Counted from the stretch's first letter, positions 26,410-40,495 are shown. The stretch is DNA of 64,000 nucleotides from Balaenoptera acutorostrata (GCF_949987535.1 NC_080067.1:310001-374000); one strand, 5' to 3'. The notes: a model not told the origin generated them from the letters alone. Numbers and translations are program-made.

Positions 26410-28169
26410 AATGGAATATCACTCAGCCATGAAATCAACGTCATAAGGCTAGTAGCAGCACGATGAGTGGATTTAGGTACGACGATTCTAAGTGAAATAA
26501 GTCACACAGAAAAAGACACTTATCATAAGATATCACTTATGGAGGGAATGTAAAAACCGCTACACTTGACCTGAATGACAAAACAGAAGAGAGTCACACG
26601 TTTAGAAAACACACTATGGCTGCTGAACGGGAAAGCTGAGGTGGGGTGATGCATAAAACAAGGGTTTCAAATTAGCTCAGATACCGTTCCATAAACCCAA
26701 TATGTAATAGACAAGACCTACTCCTTGCTCAGTGAACTGGACTCAACACCCCCTATTCACCGCACAAGAATATATCTGACTAGTAAGAATCTTCAAACCT
26801 ATGTATTGATATCTCTCTGTAAGTGAGTCAAGGGGGTGTAAAGCAGCATAAACACAGCCGTGAAAAGCAGCTAAGCCCCATTATAAAAATAAATGACTTT
26901 TCAAAACCCGTGAAACAAAGACAGTGAAAGAGAGAGAAATTCTTACACAATTCGTTCAGGGGCTGTGATGCAACCTGGATTGACCATATCTAGACCCACA
27001 GCTGATTGAGACATAAGGGTGGACACTCTTGGGGCTGAGAGGTTTGGTGAGGTTGGGTGAGCCAACGCAGACCCTTTAAAGTAATACTGCATGGTACCCA
27101 TCCCATGGGTCCCAAATCTCCAGGTTCAAGGGCATCTTCCTACGTCGAAAACATGCATGAGAAACCCAGAAGATGGTACACCGTGTGATCGGGAAAGGTT
27201 TCTAAAACGCACCTCATTTCTCATCTACTTGTGCTCGGGTTCGACATTCCAGCCGCTTTACTAGCCATCTCCCTCCTTGGAGAATCAGCACCTTTAAGCT
27301 CCTGTTCCGTACAGGTTGCAATTTGTCCTGAGGATGAACGGGAAGAGGGGGAACCAATGAGAGACTAGCTCTAGGTGTTGGGACAGGCACAGGTCACTCT
27401 ATTTATCCATCAGGAAGAAGAATTAACCACAGGCTTAGCCTGCCCTCTGGAACCAGAATAGGGCCTGAAGCAATCCTGCGCTTTTGCGGCCAGCTCCCAA
27501 AAAAGCGACTTGAAAAATGGAGCTCGGGGGCACTGCAATTCACAAACCTGCAGAGTTATAAATGATAACTCTCGTCCACAAATATATTGAGGGAAGGCAA
27601 CGAAGACGATTTGAAAGCAAGGCAGAATTGCAGGAAACAGATTTCAGAAGGTAGATTCGAATCGCCTTGAAAGCACATGAAAAGCGGCAAAACGTGGACA
27701 ATGATGCCCTTGGCCAAAAAGGGCGTATGCGTTTTTTCCTGAATATATTCAGGAAAAAACGCATACGCCCTTTTTGGCCAACCAAGCAACCTGGAAAGGC
27801 AAATCAGCGCTCCAAAGAAGTCTCGCTTCCCAGCGGGTAAAAGGGCCATGTGGAAAAAAGTGTCCAAACCAGAAATGCAGGACCGGCCATGGAGAAATGG
27901 GAGCCTTGCTACGCTGATGGGCGGGATGTAAATTGCCAACAGCCACCCTGGAGAAGTGTACGGTGTTTCCTGAAACGTCTAAAAAACACAGCTTAGAGAG
28001 CATACGGCACTTCCACGCATGGGCGTATAAACTGTGAAAACTAAAAATCAGAAAGACACAGGCACCCCAAAGTTTAGGGCTGCTCTGTTGACAAGAACCC
28101 CCACTTCATTACACCTTAAATATCCGAGGAAAGAGAAAAATGGATAAAGAAGTTGTGGTCCTCATGTAC
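26410..28169 (+). repeat. Satellite unit U16 (1760 bp, short/B)
   Basis: Tandem copy of U15 with private gcgggtaaaagg and catgtgg near 27835, which break the plus-strand reading frame seen in other units. The palindrome at 27710-27781 is perfect. Confidence 0.95.
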
Positions 28170-29928
28170 AATGGAATATCACTCAGCCATGAAATCAACG
28201 TCAAAGGCTAGTAGCAGCACGATGAGTGGATTTAGGTACGACGATTCTAAGTGAAATAAGTCACACAGAAAAAGACACTTATCATAAGATATCACTTATA
28301 GAGGGAATGTAAAAACCGCTACACTTGACCTGAATGACAAAACAGAAGAGAGTCACACGTTTAGAAAACACACTATGGTTGCTGAATGGGAAAGCTGAGG
28401 TGGGGTGATGCATAAAACAAGGGTTTCAAATTAGCTCAGATACCGATCCATAAACCCAATATGTAATAGACAAGACCTACTCCTTGCTCAGTGAACTGGA
28501 CTCAACACCCCCTATTCACCGCACAAGAATATATCTGACTAGTAAGAATCTTCAAACCTATGTATTGATATCTCTCTGTAAGTGAGTCAAGGGGGTGTAA
28601 AGCAGCATAAACACAGCCGTGAAAAGCAGCTAAACCCCATTATAAAAATAAATGACTTTTCAAAACCCGTGAAACAAAGACAGTGAAAGAGAGAGAAATT
28701 CTTACACACTTCGTTCAGGGGCTGTGATGCAACCTGGATTGACCATATCTAGACCCACAGCTGATTGAGACATAAGGGTGGACACTCTTGGGGCTGAGAG
28801 GTTTGGTGAGGTTGGGTGGGCCAACGCAGACCCTTTAAAGTAATACTGCATGGTACCCATCCCATGGTTCCCAAATCTCCAGGTTCAAGGGCATCTTCCT
28901 ACGTCGAAAACATGCATGAGAAACCCAGAAGATGGTACACCGTGTGATCGGGAAAGGTTTCTAAAACGCACCTCATTTCTCATCTCCTTGTGCGCGGGTT
29001 CGCCATTCCAGCCGCTTTACTAGCCATCTCCCTCCTTGGAGAATCAGCACCTTTAAGCTCCTGTTCCGTACAGGTTGCAATTTGTCCTGAGGATGAACGG
29101 GAAGAGGGGGAACCAATGAGAGACTAGCTCTAGGTGTTGGGACAGGCACAGGTCACTCTATTTTCCCATCAGGAAGAAGAATTAACCACAGGCTTAGCCT
29201 GCCCTCTGGAACCAGAATAGGGCCTGAAGCAATCCTGCGCTTTTGCGGCCAGCTCCCAAAAAATCGACTTGAAAAATGGAGCTCACGGGCACTGCAATTC
29301 CCAAACCTGCAGAGTTATAAATGATAACTCTCGTCCACAAATATATTGAGGGAAGGCAACGAAGAGGATTTGAAAGCAAGGCAGAATTGCAGGAAACAGA
29401 TTTCAGGAGGTAGATTCGAATCGCCTTGAAAGCACATGAAAAGCGGCAAAACGTGGACAATGATGCCCTTGGCCAAAAAGGGCGTATGCGATTTTTCCTG
29501 AATATATTCAGGAAAAAACGCATACGCCCTTTTTGGCCAACCAAGCAACCTGGAAAGGCAAATCAGCGCTCCAAAGAAGTCTCGCTTCCCAGCGGGCAAA
29601 AGGGCCATGCGGAAAAAAGTGTCCAAACCAGAAATGCAGGACCGGCCATGGAGAAATGGGAGCCTTGCTACGCTGATGGGCGGGATGTAAATTGCCAACA
29701 GCCACTCTGGAAAAGTGTACGGTGTGTCCTGAAACATCTAAAAAACACAGCTTAGAGAGCATACGGCACTTCCACGCATAGGCGTATAAATTGGGAAAAC
29801 TAAAAATCAGCAAGACACAGGCACCTCAAAGTTTAGGGCTGCTCTGTTGACAAGAACCACCACTTCATTACACCTTAAATATCCTAGGAAATATAAAAAT
29901 GGATAAAGAAGTTGTGGTCCTCATGTAC
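28170..29928 (+). repeat. Satellite unit U17 (1759 bp, short/B)
   Basis: The 1-bp loss is near the start (gtcaaaggctag). Private changes are ggttgctgaatggg and aaaaaatcgac. The palindrome at 29469-29540 has one left-arm T-to-A change at 29491. Confidence 0.95.
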
Positions 29929-31691
29929 AATGGAATATCACTCAGCCATGAAATCAACGTCATAAGGCTAGTAGCAGCACGATGAGTGGATTTAGGTACG
30001 ACGATTCTAAGTGAAATAAGTCACACAGAAAAAGACACTTATCATAAGATATCACTTATAGAGGGAATGTAAAAACCGCTACACTTGACCTGAATGACAA
30101 AACAGAAGAGAGTCACACGTTTAGAAAACACACTATGGCTGCTGAACGGGAAAGGTGAGGTGGGGTGATGCATAAAACAACGGTTTCAAATTAGCTCAGA
30201 TACCGTTCCATAAACCCAATATGTAATAGACAAGACCTACTCCTTGCTCAGTGAACTGGACTCAACACCCCTATTCACCGCACAAGAATATATCTGACTA
30301 GTAAGAATCTTCAAACCTATGTATTGATATCTCTCTGTAAGTGAGCCAAGGGGGTGTAAAGCGGCATAAACACAGCCGAGAAAAGCAGCTAAACCCCATT
30401 ATAAAAATAAATGACTTTTCAAAACCCGTGAAACAAAGACAGTGAAAGAAAGAGAAATTCTTACACAATTCGTTCAGGGGCTGTGATGCTACCTGGATTG
30501 ACCATATCTGGACCCACAGCTGATTGACACATAAGGGTGGACACTCTTGGGGCTGAGAGGTTTGCTGAGGTTGGGTGAGCCAACGCATACCCTTTAAAGT
30601 AATACTGCATGGTACCCATCCCATGTGTCCCAAATCTCCAGGTTCAAGGGCATCTTCCTACGTCGAAAACATGCATGAGAAACCCAGAAGATGGTACACC
30701 GTGTGATCGGGAAAGGTTTCTAAAACGCACCTCATTTCTCATCTCCTTGTGCTCGGGTTCGCCATTCCAGCCGCTTTACTAGCCATCTCCCTCCTTGGAG
30801 AATCAGCACCTTTAACTAAACTCCTGTTCTGTACAGGTTGCAATTTGTCCTGAGGATGAACGGGAAGAGGGGGAACCAATGAGAGACTAGCTCTAGGTGT
30901 TGGGACAGGCACAGGTCACTCTATTTTCCCATCAGGAAGAAGAATTAACCACGAGCTCAGCCTGCTCCCCAGAACCAGAAGAGGGCGTGAAGCAATCCTG
31001 CACTTTTGCGGCCAGCTCCCAAAAAGGCGACTTGAAAAATGGAGCTCAGGGGCACTGCAATTCACAAACCTGCCGAATTATAAATGATAACTCTCGTCCA
31101 CAAATATATTGAGGGAAGGCAACGAAGAGGATTTGAAAGCAAGGCAGAATTGCAGGAAACAGATTTCAGGAGGTAGATTCGAATCGCCTTGAAAGCACAT
31201 GAAAAGCGGCAAAACGTGGACAATGATGCCCTTGGCCAAAAAGGGCGTATGCGTTTTTTCCTGAATATATTCAGGAAAAAACGCATACGCCCTTTTTGGC
31301 CAACCAAGCAACCTAGAAATGCAAATCAGCGCTACAAAGAAGTCTCGCTTCCCAACGGGCAAAAGGGCCATGCAGAAAAAAGTGTCTGAACCAGAAATGC
31401 AGGACCGGCCATGGAGAAATGGGAGCCTTGCTACACTGATGGGCAGGATGTAAATTGCCAACAGCCACTCTGGAGAAGTGTACGGTGTGTCCTGAAACAT
31501 ATAAAAAACACAGCTTAGAGAGCATACGGCACTTCCACGCATGGGCGTATAAATTGGAAAAACTAAAAATCAGCAAGACACAGGCACCCCAAAGTTTAGG
31601 GCTGCTCTGTTGACAAGAACCCCCACTTCATTACACCTTAAATATCCTAGGAAAGAGAAAAATGGATAAAGAAGTTGTGGTCCTCATGTAC
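29929..31691 (+). repeat. Satellite unit U18 (1763 bp, long/A, Y-type 3' part)
   Basis: First unit with the Y signature (cctgccgaatta, acctagaaatgc, aaacatataaaaaac). Private agtgtctgaacc near 31381 introduces a stop in the ORF2-like frame. The palindrome at 31232-31303 is perfect. Confidence 0.95.
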
Positions 31692-33449
31692 AATGGAATA
31701 TCACTCAGCCATGAAATCAACGTCATAAGGCTAGTAGCAGCACGATGAGTGGATTTAGGTACGACGATTCTAAGTGAAATAAGTCACACAGAAAAAGACA
31801 CTTATCATAAGATATCACTTATAGAGGGAATGTAAAAACCGCTACACTTGACCTGAATGACAAAACAGAAGAGAGTCACACGTTTAGAAAACACACTATG
31901 GCTGCTGAACGGGAAAGCTGAGGTGGGGTGATGCATAAAACAAGGGTTTCAAATTAGCTCAGATACCGTTCCATAAACCCAATATGTAATAGACAAGATC
32001 TACTCCTTGCTCAGTGAACTGGACTCAACACCCCCTATTCAAAGCACAAGAATATATCTGACTAGTAAGAATCTTCAAACCTATGTATTGATATCTCTCT
32101 GTAAGTGAGTCAAGGGGGTGTAAAGCGGCATAAACACAGCCGTGAAAAGCAGCTAAACCCCATTATAAAAGTAAATGACTTTTCAAAACCCGTGAACCAA
32201 AGACAGTGAAAGAGAGAGAAATTCTTACACAATTCGTTCAGGGGCTGTGATGCAACCTGGATTGACCATATCTGGACCCACAGCTGATTGAGACATAAGG
32301 GTGGACACTCTTGGGGCTGAGAGGTTTGGTGAAGTTGGGTGAGCCAACGCAGACCCTTTAAAGTAATACTGCATGGTACCCATCCCATGGGTCCCAAATC
32401 TCCAGGTTCAAGGGCATCGTCCTACGTCGAAAACATGCATGAGAAACCCAGAAGATGGTACACCGTGTGATCGGGAAAGGTTTCTAAAACGCACCTCATT
32501 TCTCATCTCCTTGTGCTCGGGTTCGCCATTCCAGCCGCTTTACTAGCCATCTCCCTCCTTGGAGAATCAGCACCTTTAAGCTCCTGTTCCGTACAGGTTG
32601 CAATTTGTCCTGAGGATGAACGGGAAGAGGGGGAACCAATAAGAGACTAGCTCTAGGTGTTGGGACAGGCACAGGTCACTCTATTTTCCCATCAGGAAGA
32701 AGAATTAACCACAGGCTTAGCCTGCCCTCTGGAACCAGAATAGGGCCTGAAGCAATCCTGCGCTTTTGCGGCCAGCTCCCAAAAAAGCGACTTGAAAATG
32801 GAGCTCAGGGGCACTGCAATTCCCAAAGCTGCAGAGTTATAAATGATAACTCTCGTCCACAAATATATTGAGGGAAGGCAACGAAGAGGATTTGAAAGCA
32901 AGGCAGAATTGCAGGAAACAGATTTCAGGAGGTAGATTCGAATGTCCTTGAAAGCACATGAAAAGCGGCAAAACGTGGACAATGATGCCCTTGGCCAAAA
33001 AGGGCGTATGCGTTTTTTCCTGAATATATTCAGGAAAAAACGCATACGCCCTTTTGGCCAACCAAGCAACCTGGAAAGGCAAATCAGAGCTCCAAAGAAG
33101 TCTCGCTTCCCAGCGGGCAAAAGTGCCATGCGGAAAAAAGTGTCCAAACCAGAAATGCAGGACTGGCCATGGAGAAATGGGAGCCTTGCTACGCTGATGG
33201 GCGGGATGTAAATTGCCAACAGCCACTCTGGAAAAGTGTACAGTGTGTCCTGAAACATCTAAAAAACACAGCTTAGAGAGCATACGGCACTTCCACGCAT
33301 GGGCGTATAAATTGGGAAAACTAAAAATCAGCAAGACACAGGCACCCCAAAGTTTAGGGCTGCTCTGTTGACAAGAACCCCCACTTCATTACACCTTAAA
33401 TATCCTAGGAAAGAGAAAAATGGATAAAGAAGTTGTGGTCCTCATGTAC
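31692..33449 (+). repeat. Satellite unit U19 (1758 bp, short/B)
   Basis: Shortest complete unit and the last short/B one. It has lost one A (ttgaaaatgg) and one T in the right palindrome arm (palindrome 32991-33061, 71 bp). It also carries agatctactcc, ttcaaagcac and gtgaagttggg, which recur in U21-U23 and U29. Confidence 0.95.
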
Positions 33450-35213
33450 AATGGAATATCACTCAGCCATGAAATCAACGTCATAAGGCTAGTAGCAGCA
33501 CGATGAGTGGATTTAGGTACGACGATTCTAAGTGAAATAAGTGACACAGAAAAAGACAATTATGATAACATATCACTTATAGAGGGAATGTAAAAACCGC
33601 TACACTTGACCTGAATGACAAAACAGAAGAGAGTCACACGTTTAGAAAACACACTATGGCTGCTGAACGGGAAAGCTGAGGTGGGGTGATGCATAAAACA
33701 AGGGTTTCAAATTAGCTCAGATACCGTTCCATAAACCCAATATGTAATAGACAAGACCTACTCCTTGCTCAGTGAACTGGACTCAACACCCCCTATTCAC
33801 CGCACAAGAATATATCTGACTAGTAAGAATCTTCAAACCTATATATTGATATCTCTCTGTAAGTGAGCCAAGGGGGTGTAAAGCGGCATAAACACAGCCG
33901 TGAATAGCAGCTAAACCCCATTATAAAAATAAATGACTTTTCAAAACCCGTGAAACAAAGACAGTGAAAGAGAGAGAAATTCTTACACAATTCGTTCAGG
34001 GGCTGTGATGCAACCTGGATTGACCATATCTGGACCCACAGCTGATTGAGACATAAGGGTGGACACTCTTGGGGCTGAGAGGTTTGGTGAGGTTGGGTGA
34101 GCCAAAGCACACCCTTTAAAGTAATACTGCATGGTACCCATCCCATGGGTCCCAAATCTCCAGATTCAAGGGCATCTTCCTACGTCGAAAACATGCATGA
34201 GAAACCCAGAAGATGGTACACCGTGTGATCGGGAAAGGTTTCTAAAACGCACCTCATTTCTCATCTCCTTGTGCTCGGGTTCGCCATTCCAGCCGCTTTA
34301 CTAGCCATCTCCCTCCTTGGAGAATCAGCACCTTTAACTAAACTCCTGTTCTGTACAGGTTGCAATTTGTCCTGAGGATGAACGGGAAGAGGGGGAACCA
34401 ATGAGAGACTAGCTCTAGGTGTTGGGACAGGCACAGGTCACTCTATTTTCCCATCAGGAAGAAGAATTAACCACGAGCTCAGCCTGCTCCCCAGAACCAG
34501 AAGACGGCGTGAAGCAATCCTGCACTTTTGCGGCCACCTCCCAAAAAGGCGACTTGAAAAATGGAGCTCAGGGGCACTGCAATTCCCAAACCTGCAGAGT
34601 TATAAATGATAACTCTCGTCCACAAATATATTGAGGGAAGGCAACGAAGAGGATTTGAAAGCAAGGCAGAATTGCAGGAAACTGATTTCAGGAGGTAGAT
34701 TCGAATCGCCTTGAAAGCACATGAAAAGCGGCAAAACGTGGACAATGATGCCCTTGGCCAAAAAGGGCGTATGCGTTTTTTCCTGAATATATTCAGGAAA
34801 AAACGCATACGCCCTTTTTGGCCAACCAAGCAACCTGGAAAGGCAAATCAGCGCTACAAAGAAGTCTCGCTTACCAACGGGCAAAAGGGCCATTCAGAAA
34901 AAAGTGTCAAAACCAGAAATGCAGGACCGGCCATGGAGAAATGGGAGCCTTGCTACACTGATGGGCGGGATGTAAATTGCCAACAGCCACTCTGGAGAAG
35001 TGTACGGTGTTTCCTGAAACATCTAAAAAACACAGCTTAGAGAGCATACGGCACTTCCACGCATGGGCGTATAAATTGGGAAAACTAAAAATCAGCAAGA
35101 CACAGGCACCCCAAAGTATAGGGCTGCTCTGTTGACAAGAACCCCCACTTCATTACACCTTAAATATCCTAGGAAAGAGAAAAATGGATAAAGAAGTTGT
35201 GGTTCTCATGTAC
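33450..35213 (+). repeat. Satellite unit U20 (1764 bp, long/A, X-type)
   Basis: Starts with the distinctive gacaattatgataac haplotype shared with U24 and U30. It ends with the X signature (gccattcag, gtgtcaaaacc, aagtataggg). The palindrome at 34754-34825 is perfect. Confidence 0.95.
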
Positions 35214-36974
35214 AATGGAATATCACTCAGCCATGAAATCAACGTCATAAGGCTAGTAGCAGCACGATGAGTGGATTTAGGTAAGACGATTCTAAGTGAA
35301 ATAAGTCACACAGAAAAAGACACTTATCATAAGATATCACTTATAGAGGGAATGTAAAAACCGCTACACTTGACCTGAATGACAAAACAGAAGAGAGTCA
35401 CACGTTTAGAAAACACACTATGGCTGCTGAACGGGAAAGCTGAGGTGGGGTGATGCATAAAACAAGGGTTTCAAATTAGCTCAGATACCGTTCCATAAAC
35501 CCAATATGTAATAGACAAGATCTACTCCTTGCTCAGTGAACTGGACTCAACACCCCCTATTCAAAGCACAAGAATATATCTGACTAGTAAGAATCTTCAA
35601 ACCTATGTATTGATATCTCTCTGTAAGTGAGTCAAGGGGGTGTAAAGCGGCATAAACACAGCCGTGAAAAGCAGCTAAACCCCATTATAAAAGTAAATGA
35701 CTTTTCAAAACCCGTGAACCAAAGACAGTGAAAGAGAGAGAAATTCTTACACAATTCGTTCAGGGGCTGTGATGCAACCTGGATTGACCATATCTGGACC
35801 CACAGCTGATTGAGACATAAGGGTGGACACTCTTGGGGCTGAGAGGTTTGGTGAAGTTGGGTGAGCCAACGCAGACCCTTTAAAGTAATACTGCATGGTA
35901 CCCATCCCATGGTCCCAAATCTCCAGGTTCAAGGGCATCTTCCTACGTCGAAAACATGCATGAGAAACCCAGAAGATGGTACACCGTGTGATCGGGAAAG
36001 GTTTCTAAAACGCACCTCATTTCTCATCTCCTTGTGCTCGGGTTCGCCATTCCAGCCGCTTTACTAGCCATCTCCCTCCTTGGAGAATCAGCACCTTTAA
36101 CTAAACTCCTGTTCCGTACAGGTTGCAATTAGTCCTGAGGATGAACGGGAAGAGGGGGAACCAATGAGAGACTAGCTCTAGGTGTTGGGACAGGCACAGG
36201 TCACTCTATTTTCCCATCAAGAAGAAGAATTAACCACAGGCTTAGCCTGCCCTCTGGAACCAGAATAGGGCCTGAAGCAATCCTGCGCTTTTGCGGCCAG
36301 CTCCCAAAAAAGCGACTTGAAAATGGAGCTCAGGGGCACTGCAATTCCCAAAGCTGCAGAGTTATAAATGATAACTCTCGTCCACAAATATATTGAGGGA
36401 AGGCAACGAAGAGGATTTGAAAGCAAGGCAGAATTGCAGGAAACAGATTTCAGGAGGTAGATTCGAATGTCCTTGAAAGCACATGAAAAGCGGCAAAACG
36501 TGGACAATGATGCCCTTGGCCAAAAAGGGCGTATGCGTTTTTTCCTGAATATATTTAGGAAAAAACGCATACGCCCTTTTGGCCAACCAAGCAACCTGGA
36601 AAGGCAAATCAGCGCTCCAAAGAAGTCTCGCTTCCCAGCGGGCAAAAGTGCCATGCGGAAAAAAGTGTCCAAACCAGAAATGCAGGACTGGCCATGGAGA
36701 AATGGGAGCCTTGCTACACTGATGGGCAGGATGCAAATTGCCAACAGCCACTCTGGAGAAGTGTACGGTGTGTCCTGAAACATATAAAAAACACAGCTTA
36801 GAGAGCATACGGCACTTCCACGCATGGGCGTATAAATTGGAAAAACTAAAAATCAGCAAGACACAGGCACCCCAAAGTTTAGGGCTGCTCTGTTGACAAG
36901 AACCCCCACTTCATTACACCTTAAATATCCTAGGAAAGAGAAAAATGGATAAAGAAGTTGTGGTCCTCATGTAC
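35214..36974 (+). repeat. Satellite unit U21 (1761 bp, long/B recombinant, Z-type)
   Basis: Near-identical to U22. The long 4-bp allele is combined with the B block. It has catggtccc (1-bp loss), caattagtcc and gggcaggatgcaaattg. The palindrome at 36516-36586 has one T deleted in the right arm and a C-to-T change at 36556. Confidence 0.95.
36516..36586. repeat. Palindrome copy with one-base deletion (U21; also U19, U22, U23, U29)
   Basis: The right-arm run of five T is four T (cgcccttttggcc), giving 71 bp with one bulge. U21 and U22 add a C-to-T change near the centre (atatttagg). The deletion is confined to Z-type units and U19, so it marks one lineage. Confidence 0.95.
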
Positions 36975-38735
36975 AATGGAATATCACTCAGCCATGAAAT
37001 CAACGTCATAAGGCTAGTAGCAGCACGATGAGTGGATTTAGGTACGACGATTCTAAGTGAAATAAGTCACACAGAAAAAGACACTTATCATAAGATATCA
37101 CTTATAGAGGGAATGTAAAAACCGCTACACTTGACCTGAATGACAAAACAGAAGAGAGTCACACGTTTAGAAAACACACTATGGCTGCTGAACGGGAAAG
37201 CTGAGGTGGGGTGATGCATAAAACAAGGGTTTCAAATTAGCTCAGATACCGTTCCATAAACCCAATATGTAATAGAAAAGATCTACTCCTTGCTCAGTGA
37301 ACTGGACTCAACACCCCCTATTCAAAGCACAAGAATATATCTGACTAGTAAGAATCTTCAAACCTATGTATTGATATCTCTCTGTAAGTGAGTCAAGGGG
37401 GTGTAAAGCGGCATAAACACAGCCGTGAAAAGCAGCTAAACCCCATTATAAAAGTAAATGACTTTTCAAAACCCGTGAACCAAAGACAGTGAAAGAGAGA
37501 GAAATTCTTACACAATTCGTTCAGGGGCTGTGATGCAACCTGGATTGACCATATCTGGACCCACAGCTGATTGAGACATAAGGGTGGACACTCTTGGGGC
37601 TGAGAGGTTTGGTGAAGTTGGGTGAGCCAACGCAGACCCTTTAAAGTAATACTGCATGGTACCCATCCCATGGTCCCAAATCTCCAGGTTCAAGGGCATC
37701 TTCCTACGTCGAAAACATGCATGAGAAACCCAGAAGATGGTAAACCGTGTGATCGGGAAAGGTTTCTAAAACGCACCTCATTTCTCATCTCCTTGTGCTC
37801 GGGTTCGCCATTCCAGCCGCTTTACTAGCCATCTCCCTCCTTGGAGAATCAGCACCTTTAACTAAACTCCTGTTCCGTACAGGTTGCAATTAGTCCTGAG
37901 GATGAACGGGAAGAGGGGGAACCAATGAGAGACTAGCTCTAGGTGTTGGGACAGGCACAGGTCACTCTATTTTCCCATCAAGAAGAAGAATTAACCACAG
38001 GCTTAGCCTGCCCTCTGGAACCAGAATAGGGCCTGAAGCAATCCTGCGCTTTTGCGGCCAGCTCCCAAAAAAGCGACTTGAAAATGGAGCTCAGGGGCAC
38101 TGCAATTCCCAAAGCTGCAGAGTTATAAATGATAACTCTCGTCCACAAATATATTGAGGGAAGGCAACGAAGAGGATTTGAAAGCAAGGCAGAATTGCAG
38201 GAAACAGATTTCAGGAGGTAGATTCGAATGTCCTTGAAAGCACATGAAAAGCGGCAAAACGTGGACAATGATGCCCTTGGCCAAAAAGGGCGTATGCGTT
38301 TTTTCCTGAATATATTTAGGAAAAAACGCATACGCCCTTTTGGCCAACCAAGCAACCTGGAAAGGCAAATCAGCGCTCCAAAGAAGTCTCGCTTCCCAGC
38401 GGGCAAAAGTGCCATGCGGAAAAAAGTGTCCAAACCAGAAATGCAGGACTGGCCATGGAGAAATGGGAGCCTTGCTACACTGATGGGCAGGATGCAAATT
38501 GCCAACAGCCACTCTGGAGAAGTGTACGGTGTGTCCTGAAACATATAAAAAACACAGCTTAGAGAGCATACGGCACTTCCACGCATGGGCGTATAAATTG
38601 GAAAAACTAAAAATCAGCAAGACACAGGCACCCCAAAGTTTAGGGCTGCTCTGTTGACAAGAACCCCCACTTCATTACACCTTAAATATCCTAGGAAAGA
38701 GAAAAATGGATAAAGAAGTTGTGGTCCTCATGTAC
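36975..38735 (+). repeat. Satellite unit U22 (1761 bp, long/B recombinant, Z-type)
   Basis: Direct tandem duplicate of U21. I noticed only agaaaagatc near 37275 and ggtaaaccg near 37740 as differences. The palindrome at 38277-38347 carries the same deletion and substitution as U21, so this is a very recent single-unit duplication. Confidence 0.95.
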
Positions 38736-40495
38736 AATGGAATATCACTCAGCCATGAAATCAACGTCATAAGGCTAGTAGCAGCACGATGAGTGGATTT
38801 AGGTACGACGATTCTAAGTGAAATAAGTCACACAGAAAAAGACACTTATCATAAGATATCACTTATAGAGGGAATGTAAAAACCGCTACACTTGACCTGA
38901 ATGACAAAACAGAAGAGAGTCACACGTTTAGAAAACACACTATGGCTGCTGAACGGGAAAGCTGAGGTGGGGTGATGCATAAAACAAGGGTTTCAAATTA
39001 GCTCAGATACCGTTCCATAAACCCAATATGTAATAGACAAGATCTACTCCTTGCTCAGTGAACTGGACTCAACACCCCCTATTCAAAGCACAAGAATATA
39101 TCTGACTAGTAAGAATCTTCAAACCTATGTATTGATATCTCTCTGTAAGTGAGTCAAGGGGGTGTAAAGCGGCATAAACACAGCCGTGAAAAGCAGCTAA
39201 ACCCCATTATAAAAATAAATGACTTTTCAAAACCCGTGAACCAAAGACAGTGAAAGAGAGAGAAATTCTTACACAATTCGTTCAGGGGCTGTGATGCAAC
39301 CTGGATTGACCATATCTGGACCCACAGCTGATTGAGACATAAGGGTGGACACTCTTGGGGCTGAGAGGTTTGGTGAAGTTGGGTGAGCCAACGCAGACCC
39401 TTTAAAGTAATACTGCATGGTACCCAACCCATGGTCCCAAATCTCCAGGTTCAAGGGCACCTTCCTACGGCGAAAACATGCATGAGAAACCCAGAAGATG
39501 GTACACCGTGTGATCGGGAAAGGTTTCTAAAACGCACCTCATTTCTCATCTCCTTGTGCTCGGGTTCGCCATTCCAGCCGCTTTACTAGCCATCTCCCTC
39601 CTTGGAGAATCAGCACCTTTAACTAAACTCCTGTTCCGTACAGGTTGCAATTAGTCCTGAGGATGAACGGGAAGAGGGGGAACCAATGAGAGACTAGCTC
39701 TAGGTGTTGGGACAGGCACAGGTCACTCTATTTTCCCATCAAGAAGAAGAATTAACCACAGGCTTAGCCTGCCCTCTGGAACCAGAATAGGGCCTGAAGC
39801 AATCCTGCACTTTTGCGGCAGCTCCCAAAAAAGCGACTTGAAAATGGAGCTCAGGGGCACTGCAATTCCCAAAGCTGCAGAGTTATAAATGATAACTCTC
39901 GTCCACAAATATATTGAGGGAAGGCAACGAAGAGGATTTGAAAGCAAGGCAGAATTGCAGGAAACAGATTTCAGGAGGTAGATTCGAATGTCCTTGAAAG
40001 CACATGAAAAGCGGCAAAACGTGGACAATGATGCCCTTGGCCAAAAAGGGCGTATGCGTTTTTTCCTGAATATATTCAGGAAAAAACGCATACGCCCTTT
40101 TGGCCAACCAAGCAACCTGGAAAGGCAAATCAGCGCTCCAAAGAAGTCTCGCTTCCCAGCGGGCAAAAGGGCCATGCGGAAAAAAGTGTCCAAACCAGAA
40201 ATGCAGGACTGGCCATGGAGAAATGGGAGCCTTGCTAAGCTGATGGGCGGGATGTAAATTGCCAACAGCCACTCTGGAAAAGTGTACAGTGTGTCCTAAA
40301 ACATCTAAAAAACACAGCTTAGAGAGCATACGGCACTACCACGCATACGCGTATAAATTGGGAAAACTAAAAATCAGCAAGACACAGGCACCCCAAAGTT
40401 TAGGGCTGCTCTGTTGACAAGAACCCCCACTTCATTACACCTTAAATATCCTAGGAAAGAGAAAAATGGATAAAGAAGTTGTGGTCCTCATGTAC
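38736..40495 (+). repeat. Satellite unit U23 (1760 bp, long/B recombinant, Z-type)
   Basis: Partner of U29 (offset about 10578 bp): both have cccaacccatggtc, agggcacctt and the altered cactaccacgcatacgcg near the 3' end. Private 1-bp loss gcggcagctcc near 39816. The palindrome at 40037-40107 lacks one right-arm T. Confidence 0.95.

Noticed and set aside
36217..36825. Minus-strand open frames of 116-202 codons, the longest in U21-U23 and U29
   Set aside because: They are antisense to the L1 fossil and read the same palindrome peptide as the plus strand. The longest exist only because of the one-T deletion. Codon changes between copies show no sign of constraint.
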